Source of the DNA: DASTEQ01 sp040905185
GTDB taxonomy: Bacteria > Chloroflexota > Limnocylindria > QHBO01
Assembly (NCBI GenBank): GCA_040905185.1
Contig: JBBDRZ010000003.1
Span: forward strand, 372,001-436,000
Direction of reading: 5' to 3'
DNA: 64,000 nt
A program made the translations under genes and the position numbers. Positions 42,294 through 50,532 of the stretch are shown one piece after another. A model generated the notes under the pieces. That model saw nothing but the letters and a program-made list of their open reading frames with translations. It did not search any database and was not told the origin of the DNA. Each line of letters begins with the position of its first letter. The stretch's first letter is position 1.

Positions 42294-42557
42294 CTAGGAG
42301 ACCGGGGTGACGCCCTTGAACGTGGCGGTGAAGGCCTCGTCGTCGTGGATCGGCTCGTCGTCGTCGAGGGCAATCTCCTTGCCGCCCTTGTTGCGGGTCA
42401 GGCGGTAGTCCTCGGCCGGGGTGAACCCGGCGCGCTCGAGGATCTGGCGACCGGTCAGCTTGCGCTCGGTCGTCTGCTGCGGCTCGCCGTTGACCGAGTA
42501 GTGGACGGTCTTCGGCTTGCGCCCGTCCGCGGGCGAGACCTCTTTGGCAGTGTCCAT
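42294..42557 (-). CDS. Ubiquitin-like modifier (single multi-ubiquitin-type beta-grasp domain)
   Basis: An 87-residue protein. The motif set YSVNGEPQQTTERKLTGRQILERAGF, EDYRLTR, GGKEIALDDDEPIHDDEAFTA matches the multi-ubiquitin (Multi_ubiq) domain, here present once. It ends FKGVTPVS, so no C-terminal Gly-Gly is exposed; trimming after the Gly at position -6 by the JAB domain would create a glycine end. AAAGGA lies before the ATG at 42557. First gene of the conjugation operon. The conjugation target is unknown. Confidence 0.85.
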   Translation of the reverse strand: MDTAKEVSPADGRKPKTVHYSVNGEPQQTTERKLTGRQILERAGFTPAEDYRLTRNKGGKEIALDDDEPIHDDEAFTATFKGVTPVS

Positions 42558-42685
42558 TGGTGTCCTTTCTCGGCCGCACTCTGCTGCGGCCGCTGGCTTC
42601 GCACGAATGCTCGCGCCGGGTTGCGACAGCTCGTATGTCACGCCAGCGCCAGCGCTAGGCTGGGCGCCGTGATCCTTCCACCAGC

Positions 42686-42711
42686 CATATCGGAAGCGTC
42701 TGACACATGAT
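42686..42711 (-). promoter_or_regulatory. Conserved upstream motif shared with the ECF sigma gene
   Basis: Minus-strand TGTCAGAC, then 6 nt, then GATATGG, about 130 bp before the Ub-like gene. The same pair with the same spacing lies directly before the ECF sigma gene (44337-44358). Candidate binding site for the XRE-type protein or sigma factor encoded nearby. It overlaps the start of the divergent peptidase gene. Confidence 0.55.
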
Positions 42712-43201
42712 CAGGTCGGCCCTCATCAAGCGCACCGTCAGCCAGGCCCTGGCCGACGCCGGGATCGCGGGTCCGCCCGTCGATCTCGACCGCATAGCAT
42801 CGCGCGAGGCTCTCGCCATCCGCCGCAAGGCAGCGCTGCCACCCCGGGTCCGGGCGCAATACGCGGCCGACACCGGGGAGATCTCCGTGACGGACCTGGA
42901 TCCCTACCTCGAGCGCTTCCCGATCGCACACGAGCTGGGCCACGCTCTCCTCGAACACGGTGATCAACTCTGCTTCGCCGAGCCAACCGCGGCGTCCGTT
43001 CCGTTGGAGGAAGCCGACCTTGGCGTCGATTACGAGCGCGAGGCGAACGACTTCGCGGGACGGCTCCTCGTCCCGGGACCATGGCTCCGCAAGGCGGTCG
43101 CGGACGGCCGCTCGATCGACGAGATGATGGCGATGTTCATGGCAACGAAGTCTGTCCTGCTGATCGCGATCCAGCGGGAGCGGCTGCTGGCCCGACTGTA
43201 G
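42707..43201 (+). CDS. ImmA/IrrE-type zinc metallopeptidase
   Basis: A 164-residue protein with zinc site H75-E76-L-G-H79 (RFPIAHELGHALLEHG) and a downstream Glu-bearing helix (DYEREANDFAGRLLVP). ImmA/IrrE proteins cleave XRE-type repressors to turn on mobile-element or stress genes. It is divergent from the Ub-like operon and convergent to an XRE-like gene, which is its likely substrate. No HTH is fused. Confidence 0.9.
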   Translation: MIRSALIKRTVSQALADAGIAGPPVDLDRIASREALAIRRKAALPPRVRAQYAADTGEISVTDLDPYLERFPIAHELGHALLEHGDQLCFAEPTAASVPLEEADLGVDYEREANDFAGRLLVPGPWLRKAVADGRSIDEMMAMFMATKSVLLIAIQRERLLARL

Positions 43202-43211
43202 CCGCCCACCT

Positions 43212-43799
43212 TCACCGCGCCTCGCTCATCACCATCGACGCCCAGGCGCGGAACTCGTTCGCCAAGGCCGGCTTCGCTGCGATTGGCACGGGCGCGGTCG
43301 GACTCTCCCTGGGTCGGTAGCCATATGCGAACTCCGATCGGGGCCCAGCGAATTGGATTGCGAGCCAGCGCAGGAACTGGCCACGCCGAACGCCAAGCAA
43401 GTCGAGATACGCCGCGGCCGCGGAGGCCTGCACCTGTAGCCATCCCATCGGACGCTTGCTTTCTATCTGCTCCATCGCGCGCGAGCTGATGCCAAGCCGC
43501 CGCGCCGCGTCCGCGACGCTGAGTCCCGAGGCAACGCGAAGAGCGACGAGATCGGGGTGTTCGATCGATCGGGCTTCGCGAAGCGCGTGCGATATCGCCG
43601 CGTCCGCGACCGCGGAACTCAGGTCGGTGGGTCCGGCAAGGGCCTCGATGGCTTCAAGCCATTCATCCGTCGGCTCGAGCTCAGCGGCGGCTGCTTCGAG
43701 CAAACGCTCGAATTCAGGGTCCAGGTCACGCCCGGCGGGTTCAGGGTTGGACGCGAGATCGGCTCGAATCTCGCGCCGGGTCGGTTCCAGATCGCTCAT
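43212..43799 (-). CDS. XRE-type HTH protein, putative target of the ImmA peptidase
   Basis: A 195-residue protein. An acidic N-terminal half (DPEFERLLEAAAAELEPTDEWLEAIEAL) precedes an XRE-like HTH (LVALRVASGLSVADAARRLGISSRAMEQIE, about 82-112) and a basic C-terminus. The ATG at 43799 overlaps the sigma gene stop (ATGA), so it may act as a regulator or anti-sigma-like partner of that factor. An ImmA-type peptidase gene converges on it. Confidence 0.78.
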   Translation of the reverse strand: MSDLEPTRREIRADLASNPEPAGRDLDPEFERLLEAAAAELEPTDEWLEAIEALAGPTDLSSAVADAAISHALREARSIEHPDLVALRVASGLSVADAARRLGISSRAMEQIESKRPMGWLQVQASAAAAYLDLLGVRRGQFLRWLAIQFAGPRSEFAYGYRPRESPTAPVPIAAKPALANEFRAWASMVMSEAR

Positions 43800-44332
43800 C
43801 GGGCAAGCTCCTCATCGATGCACCCTTGCAGGCGGATGCGGGCTCGGCGCTGCACCTGGTACACGGAGCCCGGCTCGATCTCGAGCAGCTCGCACAGCTC
43901 ATCCACGGTTGTCCCCTCGGCTGTCATTTCCATCACCAGACGATCGCGAGCGAGTGCCTTCTCCAAGCAGCTGCGGAGCGCCCCCACGCGTCGGGGGTCG
44001 GGCGCGGACATTCGCGGGCGCGGGTCGGCCATCCCCTCGTCGACCGGCTCCGTCGACAGCCGGTTCAGCTTCTCGCGGCGATCTGCCGCGAGGTTGCGCG
44101 CTACTCGAAACGCGTAGCGGCGCAGCGATATCCCGCGCGGATTGAGGCCCGGGGCCGCCTTGACCGTCGTGGCCAGCACGTCGTTCCAGATCTCCTCGGC
44201 GTCAGACACGGGGATACCCCGCTTCGCGAGCCACCCGACGATCAATGGCGCATGCCGCGCCTGCCAGTCGCGAAGCGCCTGCTCCTCAAGGAGGATGATG
44301 CCTTCGTGGAGCGCCTCGTCATCCATCCGCAC
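43796..44332 (-). CDS. ECF-type RNA polymerase sigma factor
   Basis: A 178-residue two-domain sigma factor. Region 2 lies at about 25-95 (PVSDAEEIWNDVLATTV then RYAFRVARNLAADRREK), region 4 at about 120-170 (EMTAEGTTVDELCELLEIEPGSVYQVQRRARIRL). No anti-sigma with a membrane anchor is next to it; an XRE-type protein is co-translated instead. It shares an upstream motif with the Ub-like operon. Confidence 0.85.
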   Translation of the reverse strand: MRMDDEALHEGIILLEEQALRDWQARHAPLIVGWLAKRGIPVSDAEEIWNDVLATTVKAAPGLNPRGISLRRYAFRVARNLAADRREKLNRLSTEPVDEGMADPRPRMSAPDPRRVGALRSCLEKALARDRLVMEMTAEGTTVDELCELLEIEPGSVYQVQRRARIRLQGCIDEELAR

Positions 44333-44336
44333 TCTC

Positions 44337-44358
44337 CATATCGGGACGGTCTGACATG
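44337..44358 (-). promoter_or_regulatory. Second copy of the TGTCAGAC/GATATGG motif
   Basis: Minus-strand TGTCAGAC-6-GATATGG ends 5-6 bp before the sigma factor ATG at 44332, with GAGAGTG between. About 20 of 24 positions agree with the copy before the Ub-like operon. Confidence 0.55.
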
Positions 44359-44366
44359 CGTGGGAT

Positions 44367-44801
44367 TCAGTCGAGATCGTCGCTATGGCGATCTGTCAGG
44401 CCGGCCCCGGCGCGAACGAGCCGCCGCAGCCGCGCGTGCAACTGCGCGACGCGTTGCACCGCGTCGTCATCAGCAGACCTGGCTTCCGCGAGGTTGACCG
44501 CTCGCTCGAGGTCGTCGGCAAACGCCTCCACGTCCTCGGGTTCGAGGGTATCGGTCAGCCACTCTGACACATCGGTGGCGGCGATCGCCTCCAGATCGTC
44601 AGCGATCGTCTCGGCCTCGAACCGACACCAACACGGCTCGCCGCGCCGCACTCGGTCGCAATTGGCGAGGACTTCCAGCGGTCTGCCGCCGCGGCAAACC
44701 GGAGGGTCGGCCGTGAGCAGTCGGACGAATGCCGATCGGTCGAAGCGCACGTAGCGATTTGACACCCTCGAATCATCCTCGCTGGCCCGGAGTCTCGTCA
44801 T
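44367..44801 (-). CDS. Hypothetical acidic protein upstream of the sigma factor
   Basis: A 144-residue protein. The N-terminal part has a Cys group (PPVCRGG, NCDRVRRGEPCWC); the rest is acidic and helical (ETIADDLEAIAATDVSEWLTDTLEPEDVEAF). The Cys cluster might bind zinc. ATG 44801 is preferred over a TTG at 44822. Not recognized; same strand as the sigma-XRE pair. Confidence 0.5.
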   Translation of the reverse strand: MTRLRASEDDSRVSNRYVRFDRSAFVRLLTADPPVCRGGRPLEVLANCDRVRRGEPCWCRFEAETIADDLEAIAATDVSEWLTDTLEPEDVEAFADDLERAVNLAEARSADDDAVQRVAQLHARLRRLVRAGAGLTDRHSDDLD

Positions 44802-45008
44802 GGGAGACGGCGATGCGCGCAAGGACGGGCGGGCGAATACATCGGTGACACCCTCACGGTCGATGCTGCGGGCGTGCTCCCGTGTGGCCCTCAGGCCTAC
44901 CCGTCAGTCCCGGGAGCGGGTCGCGGCTCGTATTGAATGCACGCATGCCTGTCAGCGCATGAATCGTTGGCGATAAATCCGTCCCGCCGCGGCCGTAGAC
45001 TGGCCGCC

Positions 45009-46181
45009 ATGGCCAGCTTCGCCGACGGCAAGATCGAGGCGTACGTCGGGCCGGTCGAGCTCGGAGCCGCCGATAACCTCGAGCAGGTCATCGTTGACTT
45101 CATCGCCGGCGCCAAGCAGTCCCTGGACATCGCCATCCAGGAGCTCGACTCGCGGACCATCGCGCAGGCCATCCTCGACGCCCGCTGGCGTGGCGTGCGG
45201 GTGCAGATGTTCATCGAGCAGGACTACATCCGCAGCGAGCTGCGCGGCACACCGCCGGCGCCTCCCACGCCCCACCCAGGCGAAACGCCGGCTCAGGCCT
45301 TGGAGCGGGTGCAGTGGCTGAGGGACGACACCGAACTGGCCATCAACCGCCAGATCCTGGCCGCCCTATTGCGCTCAGACATTGAGATCAAGGGCGACTA
45401 CAACCCCAAGATCTTCCACCAGAAGTTCATCCTGCGCGACTACGGCGCCAGAGCGGTGGCAACGTCAGCCCTACTGACCGGGTCGGCCAACTTCACGACG
45501 ACCGACACCCATCGCAACCTCAACAACGTGGTCATCTTCCACAACGCCCACGTCTGCCGGCAGTACCTGACCGAGGTCGAGCAGCTCAGACAGGGCTCCT
45601 TCGGCCGCGGGAAGCACGGTGCGGTGCCGGCGACGTATGACCTCGGTGGTGTACCGGTGCGGGTGCTGTTCGCCCCCGACCACACGCCAGAGCTTGAGAT
45701 TGTGAAGCAGATCCTCAAGGGCTCCGAAGCACAGCCCGAGGAGTGCTACTTCGCGATCTTCACCTTCGCCGGCTCATCGGGCATCGACGACGCCCTGCTG
45801 GCCATGGCCCGCGGCGGGATGAAGGTCTACGGTGTCCTGGATCGGGGCCAGGCGTCCCAGCAGTGGGCGGCGCCCAAGTGGCTGAAGCATCAGAACATCA
45901 AGCTCTACCTGCCCAAGAAGGCGGGAGCCTTCGCCAACCTGCGGAAGCTGCACCACAAGCTGATGGTGATCGATGAGCTGATTGTGGTGGCTGGCTCGTA
46001 CAACTACACGGAGCCGGCGAATCTGTACAACGACGAGAACATCTTCGTCATGGGCTCGACCCACGAGGAGGTCTCAGGGGTCGATGTGGAGGTCAGTCCG
46101 ACCCGGAAGCTGGGGCGGTTCTTCAAGGCCGAGATCGAGCGCATCATCGGCCTAAGCGAGCCGTACGACCCGGCCGCGTAG
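45009..46181 (+). CDS. Phospholipase D-like (HKD) nuclease-type protein
   Basis: A 390-residue protein with two HKD half-sites: H137-x-K139 x4 D144 in FHQKFILRD, and HHKLMVID near 325, each followed by a GS-type strand (TGSANFT, AGSYNYT). PLD-fold proteins hydrolyse phosphodiester bonds in lipids or nucleic acids. The absence of a signal peptide and the defence-like neighbourhood favour a cytoplasmic nuclease. ATG at 45009; an in-frame extension to 44937 is less likely. Confidence 0.88.
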   Translation: MASFADGKIEAYVGPVELGAADNLEQVIVDFIAGAKQSLDIAIQELDSRTIAQAILDARWRGVRVQMFIEQDYIRSELRGTPPAPPTPHPGETPAQALERVQWLRDDTELAINRQILAALLRSDIEIKGDYNPKIFHQKFILRDYGARAVATSALLTGSANFTTTDTHRNLNNVVIFHNAHVCRQYLTEVEQLRQGSFGRGKHGAVPATYDLGGVPVRVLFAPDHTPELEIVKQILKGSEAQPEECYFAIFTFAGSSGIDDALLAMARGGMKVYGVLDRGQASQQWAAPKWLKHQNIKLYLPKKAGAFANLRKLHHKLMVIDELIVVAGSYNYTEPANLYNDENIFVMGSTHEEVSGVDVEVSPTRKLGRFFKAEIERIIGLSEPYDPAA

Positions 46182-46184
46182 GCG

Positions 46185-46240
46185 TCCACCGGGAGGAATT
46201 CGAGCCAGCGATCTCCTGATCCAGAGTCGGGTGACCGATT
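46185..46240 (-). other. Possible tRNA-Gln(CTG) 3'-half fragment
   Basis: Minus-strand GACTCTGGATC has the layout of a Gln anticodon loop (anticodon CTG) with flanking CCGA/CAGG stems, followed by GGCTCGAAT as a T-loop. The acceptor, D-arm and the T-stem 3' strand do not pair, so it is not a functional tRNA. It could be the remnant of an integration site at the edge of the accessory region. The rest of 46182-46411 shows no gene. Confidence 0.35.
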
Positions 46241-46411
46241 TTCGCGATTCCTCGGCCCGTCATGAGCACGAAATCCACCGATTTCTGTCCCCCAATTTTA
46301 CCGAGTCTGGTGACCCATGGCAAACGTGGTCAGGTTCCCACGAGCGGGTCACCTGACTCGCCAACTCCAATTGCAGGTCGCACCGCCGACCCGTATCGGC
46401 TCGACGTCGCC

Positions 46412-49400
46412 TCAGCGCTGGGCTAGCTGTCGGAGGCGAGGGACGACTACCATGTATCCGACTTGCTCGGCGAGGGCCAGCGCCTCTCTGGCGATCGCGG
46501 CCGCGTCGGCCGCGCCTCTCGCAGCGGCGAGCTCCGCCCGCGCCAACTCGGCCTCGGGCCGATTGCTGGGAAAGGCCTCGGCGAGCGCACGGTCCACGAA
46601 AGGCTCCGCGGCCTCGAGATCCCCACGGGCGACAAGCACCACGGCCAGACGGGCGGCGGCCGTGGAGGCGTGCAGCGGCATGTTCTGGGCGAGGCTAAGG
46701 GCCCGCCGCAGGTGGAGCTCCGCCTCCTCGATCTCTCCGGCGTCCTTCCGGAGGCCCCCGAGGACCCAGAGGGCGTGACACGTCCATTCCCGGTGGCCGA
46801 GGCGCTCGGCGATCACCAGGGCCCGTTTGGCATCCGCCACGGCCTCGGGGTGCCGACCGAGGCCGGAATGGGTCATGGCGCGGGCGATGAGGGCGTAGCT
46901 CTCGTCCTCGAGCTGGCCGAGGGCCTGCGCCAGGCGGAGCGCTTCCTCGGCCTCTGGTAGACCTTCCTCCGGCCGCCCCATGAGGGCGAGCATGCCGCCC
47001 CTGCTGGCCCGGGGGTTTCCCGCCCGCAGCAGGTTGCCGGAGTCCACGAAGAGGCGGGCGGCCCGGTCGAGGGCTTCAGCAGCCTCAAGGAACCGGCCAG
47101 CGAGCACGCTCGCCATTCCCCGGGCATCGACGATCCCGGCCACACCCTCGATGTCTCCGAGCCGCTCGTAGAGCGGGAGGGCCTCCGCGAACCTGCCCTC
47201 CGCCCGCTCGAAGTCTCTCCGGTTCATGTCGACGATGCCACCCACGAAGAGGGCGTCCGCGAGGGCCTTCGGGTGGTCGCCGGCCTCCGTGATGGCCACA
47301 TCGACCAGCTCGGCGGCGCGCGCGTAGTCCTGGGCCCCGGAGGTGAGCATGGCCATCCGGGACAGGATCACCGAGCGGTCGGGGCCCGACGGCATGCTGG
47401 CCAGGAGGCGCTCCAGATCCGCCCGTGCCCCGGTCAGGTTACCCGTCCGTCTCCTGGCCTCGGACCGGGCCTCGAGCAGCGCCCTCTGGGTCGCCGAGGC
47501 GGGCTCCAGCCGGAGGCCCTCGTCCGCCAGACGCACGGCCTCGTGGTTGGCGAATCGCTCGAGGCGTCGGCCAGCGGCCTCCGCGTACGCGACGGCGGCT
47601 TGCTCAGCGTCTCCCGCCCCGAGGAGATGGGTCGCTAGCTCCGCTGGATCTGCCTCGCTCTTGTCCAGGGCGGAGGCCAGTCGGGCGTGGAGGGCCCCTT
47701 TCTCCTCGCGGGAGAGGCGAGCGACGATGGTCTCGCCGATCACGTCGTGGGCCACGGTCCATCCGTGCTCGCCGAGCCGGACGAGGTGCGCGCGGGCCAG
47801 CCCATCGAGCGTCCCGAGGACCAGCGGCTGGGCCATACCCGCGGCCCCGATCAGGATGCGTGGAGGCGCCTCGCGCCCGAGCAGCGCAAGGAGGCGAAGA
47901 ACCTCCTTCCGGGGCCGCGGAACCGACTCGACACGGAGCTCGATGGCCCGCCGCTGGCCCGTCCTCGCGATCCGGGCGACCAGTCGGCGGTCGAAGCAGG
48001 GCTGGGCGCGCCACGGTCCCCGCTCAGCGGGTTCGACCAGCCCGTGCGCGGCCAGACTTCGGAGGACCTCATTGATGGAGAGCGGCATCCGGTCTGTCTC
48101 AGCGGCGACGAGGTCGGCGAGATCGGGGTCGTCGAGGATCTCCTGGACGGCCTCGGGAGAGAGCGGCCCCAGGTCGATCATCGTCACCGTGGCCCTGCCG
48201 GCGAGCCCAGCCAGGGAGGCCTCCACCGGTCCGTCGGCATCCACCTCCTCGGGCCGATACGCGACCACGAGGCGCAGCCCCGGGACCCGGTCGGCCAGCA
48301 GGTGGAGCAGCCCCAGACTCGTCGCGTCCGCCCACTGGATGTCGTCCGCCGAGACAGCCAGAGCGGAAGTGGCGACAGCGGCCAGCACCTTCACGGCTCC
48401 CTGCATGGAGAGGGCGCGACGGGTCTCCGGGTCGGCCGGCGTCTCGCGCACTTCGCGGATCTCTCCCAGTTCCGGGACGATGCCGACGAGGGCCCCGGCC
48501 TCCAGGTCCGAGAGGGCGCCCGCGACTTCCACGTCTCGAAGGATTGCCTCGCGGAGGAGGCTGCGAGCCAGGCTCCAGGGATGGTCCCGCTCCGGGCGGA
48601 AGGCCCTGGTGGAGAGGATCGGGACAGGTGCCCGAGCCTCCGCTTCCGCCAGGAGCCGGCTCTTCCCGGCCCCGGCGTGACCCGAGACCACCACGACACC
48701 GCCCGCGGCCAGCGCTCGAAGGAGCGTGGCAAGCTCGAACTCCCGGCCAACGAAGGGCATCTCCGCGGCCGGCGCGGGTGCGAGCGGGGTGGTCGTCACC
48801 GATCGGGTGGCGGGGACGATCTCCCCTCGGAGGACCCGGAGATGAAGGTCCTGGGCGGTCGTGGACGGGTCGACGCCCAGCTCGTCGGCCAGGCGGCACC
48901 GGAACGCCTCGAAGGCCGAGAGCGCGGCGGCGGCGTCCCCGGAGGCTGCCAGGGCCTCCACCAGGAGCAGGTGCGCAGCTTCGCGAAGGGGCTCCAAAGC
49001 GGCCGCTCGACCGGCGAAGGCCGCCGCCCCCGCGGCGTCGCCGAGGGCGAGGGCTGCGGCGGATCCTCCTTCCAGGCCTTCCACGTGCGCGAGGGAGAGT
49101 TCGCGCCGGTATTCCTGGGCCCACTCAGCGTAGGCGTCTTCGGCCAGGGGCTCACCGCCCCATTCCGCCTGGGCCGAGACGAAGGCCTCCAGCGCCTCGC
49201 GAAACCGGCCCGCGACCAGATGTTTGCGCCCGGCCTCCGCCCGGGCCCGGAAGACCTCCGCGTCAATCTGGCAGCGGCTGTCGTCGGCGAAGAAGTAGCC
49301 ACCGGAGCCTGCCATGATGAGGGAGGGATTCCCGAGGGCGTGCCGGGCCCGACTGGCCAGGATCTTGAGATTCGCCGCCGGGTCGGCCGGTAGTCGCTCA

Positions 49401-49576
49401 GGCCACAGGGCCTCGACGAGGATGTCCCGGGGCACGAACTTTCCCCGCCGAGTCGCCAGCAGCCGGACGAGTGTCCTCGCCAAGCGCCCGCCGAAGGCCC
49501 CTGGCGGGACCTCCGTCCCATCACGGCGCACGCCGAACCGGCCCAAGAGGCGGATCTGGAGGAGTTGCGGGTCCAT
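46412..49576 (-). CDS. SARP/BTAD-type transcriptional activator with AAA ATPase and TPR domains
   Basis: A 1054-residue regulator. Residues about 5-100 form an OmpR-like winged HTH (LLGRFGVRRDGTEVPPGAFGG). Residues 100-250 form the bacterial transcriptional activation domain. An STAND/AAA ATPase lies at about 285-560 (Walker A GHAGAGKSRL; Walker B-like ALAVSADDIQWAD). A TPR array (about 660-1045) forms the sensor or oligomerization part. Such large SARP-family proteins switch on specialized metabolism or respond to ligands. Its target is not evident; a methyltransferase gene lies divergently. Confidence 0.88.
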   Translation of the reverse strand: MDPQLLQIRLLGRFGVRRDGTEVPPGAFGGRLARTLVRLLATRRGKFVPRDILVEALWPERLPADPAANLKILASRARHALGNPSLIMAGSGGYFFADDSRCQIDAEVFRARAEAGRKHLVAGRFREALEAFVSAQAEWGGEPLAEDAYAEWAQEYRRELSLAHVEGLEGGSAAALALGDAAGAAAFAGRAAALEPLREAAHLLLVEALAASGDAAAALSAFEAFRCRLADELGVDPSTTAQDLHLRVLRGEIVPATRSVTTTPLAPAPAAEMPFVGREFELATLLRALAAGGVVVVSGHAGAGKSRLLAEAEARAPVPILSTRAFRPERDHPWSLARSLLREAILRDVEVAGALSDLEAGALVGIVPELGEIREVRETPADPETRRALSMQGAVKVLAAVATSALAVSADDIQWADATSLGLLHLLADRVPGLRLVVAYRPEEVDADGPVEASLAGLAGRATVTMIDLGPLSPEAVQEILDDPDLADLVAAETDRMPLSINEVLRSLAAHGLVEPAERGPWRAQPCFDRRLVARIARTGQRRAIELRVESVPRPRKEVLRLLALLGREAPPRILIGAAGMAQPLVLGTLDGLARAHLVRLGEHGWTVAHDVIGETIVARLSREEKGALHARLASALDKSEADPAELATHLLGAGDAEQAAVAYAEAAGRRLERFANHEAVRLADEGLRLEPASATQRALLEARSEARRRTGNLTGARADLERLLASMPSGPDRSVILSRMAMLTSGAQDYARAAELVDVAITEAGDHPKALADALFVGGIVDMNRRDFERAEGRFAEALPLYERLGDIEGVAGIVDARGMASVLAGRFLEAAEALDRAARLFVDSGNLLRAGNPRASRGGMLALMGRPEEGLPEAEEALRLAQALGQLEDESYALIARAMTHSGLGRHPEAVADAKRALVIAERLGHREWTCHALWVLGGLRKDAGEIEEAELHLRRALSLAQNMPLHASTAAARLAVVLVARGDLEAAEPFVDRALAEAFPSNRPEAELARAELAAARGAADAAAIAREALALAEQVGYMVVVPRLRQLAQR

Positions 49577-49671
49577 GTCGCCTTCATCCTCGACGCCCGC
49601 TACCGGATTGCAACCCCTCCGCTCCAGGCTCCGCGGCGACCCGGACGAGATGAGGGACAGGAGGCACAGGC

Positions 49672-50532
49672 ATGAGCACGCAGACGTTTGATCCGGCAGC
49701 GTACAAGGCCGGCCAGCGCCGGGACTGGACGGAGGCCGCCGGAGGTTGGGGGAAGTGGTGGCATCACCTTGAGGCCGCGCTCGGGCCGGTTGGGGATCGC
49801 CTGATCCAGCTCGGCGCCGTCCGGCCGGGGCACCGCGTTCTCGACGTCGCGACCGGGATCGGGGAGCCGGCGGTCACCGCGGCACGCCTGGTCGGCCCCG
49901 CCGGCCGGGTCGTGGGGACCGACATCTCGCCCGGAATGCTCGACGTGGCCAGGGAGCGGGCCGCCGAGCTCGGCCTGGGGAACGTCGAGTTCCACGAGAT
50001 GGACGCGGAGGTGCTAGACCTGCCCGAGAGTAGCTTCGACGCAGTCCTGTGCCGGTTCGGACTCATGTTCCTCCCGGACGTCGACCGGACCCTGGTGGGC
50101 ATCCGGCGGCTCCTCGTGCCTGGCGGCCGCATCGCCGCGTCCGTGTGGGGGCCTCCCGAGCGGTACCCGGTGGCCACCGTAGCCTTCGGGGCCGTCGCCC
50201 GGGTGCTGGAGCTGCCGGCGCCGGCACCGGGGACGCCCGGGATGTTCAGCCTGGCAGATGGAGACGCGCTGGCGGGCCGGTTCCGAGCGGCCGGGTTTGC
50301 CGATGTGCTCACCGAGACTCTCCTCGTGAGCTTCGAGTTTGACTCGCTCGACGAGTACATGCGCTTCCTCCAGGAGGTCGCAGCGCCGATCAACAACCTC
50401 CTGGCCGACGAAAGCCCCCAGCGCCGGGCGCAGGTCTGGCGCGCGGTGGGTGAGGCGAACGAGCAGTTCGTCGGGGCGGATGGCAGGCTGCAGGGGACGG
50501 GGGAGAGCATCCTCGTCGGCGGGCGCAGGTGA
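49672..50532 (+). CDS. SAM-dependent class I methyltransferase, UbiE-like
   Basis: A 286-residue methyltransferase. Motif I is VLDVATGIGEPA (about 55-66), the acidic residue after strand 2 is GTDISPGML, then a Methyltransf_11-type region (ESSFDAVLCRFGLMFLPD) and GGRIAASVWGP. GGAGG precedes the ATG at 49672. Divergent from the SARP regulator with a 95-bp spacer, so probably its target. Substrate unknown (small molecule likely). Confidence 0.88.
   Translation: MSTQTFDPAAYKAGQRRDWTEAAGGWGKWWHHLEAALGPVGDRLIQLGAVRPGHRVLDVATGIGEPAVTAARLVGPAGRVVGTDISPGMLDVARERAAELGLGNVEFHEMDAEVLDLPESSFDAVLCRFGLMFLPDVDRTLVGIRRLLVPGGRIAASVWGPPERYPVATVAFGAVARVLELPAPAPGTPGMFSLADGDALAGRFRAAGFADVLTETLLVSFEFDSLDEYMRFLQEVAAPINNLLADESPQRRAQVWRAVGEANEQFVGADGRLQGTGESILVGGRR

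Noticed and set aside
41942..42373. N-terminal extension of the JAB-E1 gene to 611 residues
   Set aside because: It overlaps the E2-like and Ub-like genes in another frame and is Arg/Pro-rich; the GTG at 41941 in a GTGA overlap is the natural start.
46185..46240. Functional tRNA gene
   Set aside because: Acceptor and T stems do not pair and there is no D-arm; kept only as a possible fragment.
47343..49393. Long plus-strand open frames (445 and 568 residues) across the SARP gene
   Set aside because: They are opposite-strand shadows of the 1054-residue SARP/TPR gene; composition is Arg/Gly/Pro-rich with no family motifs.
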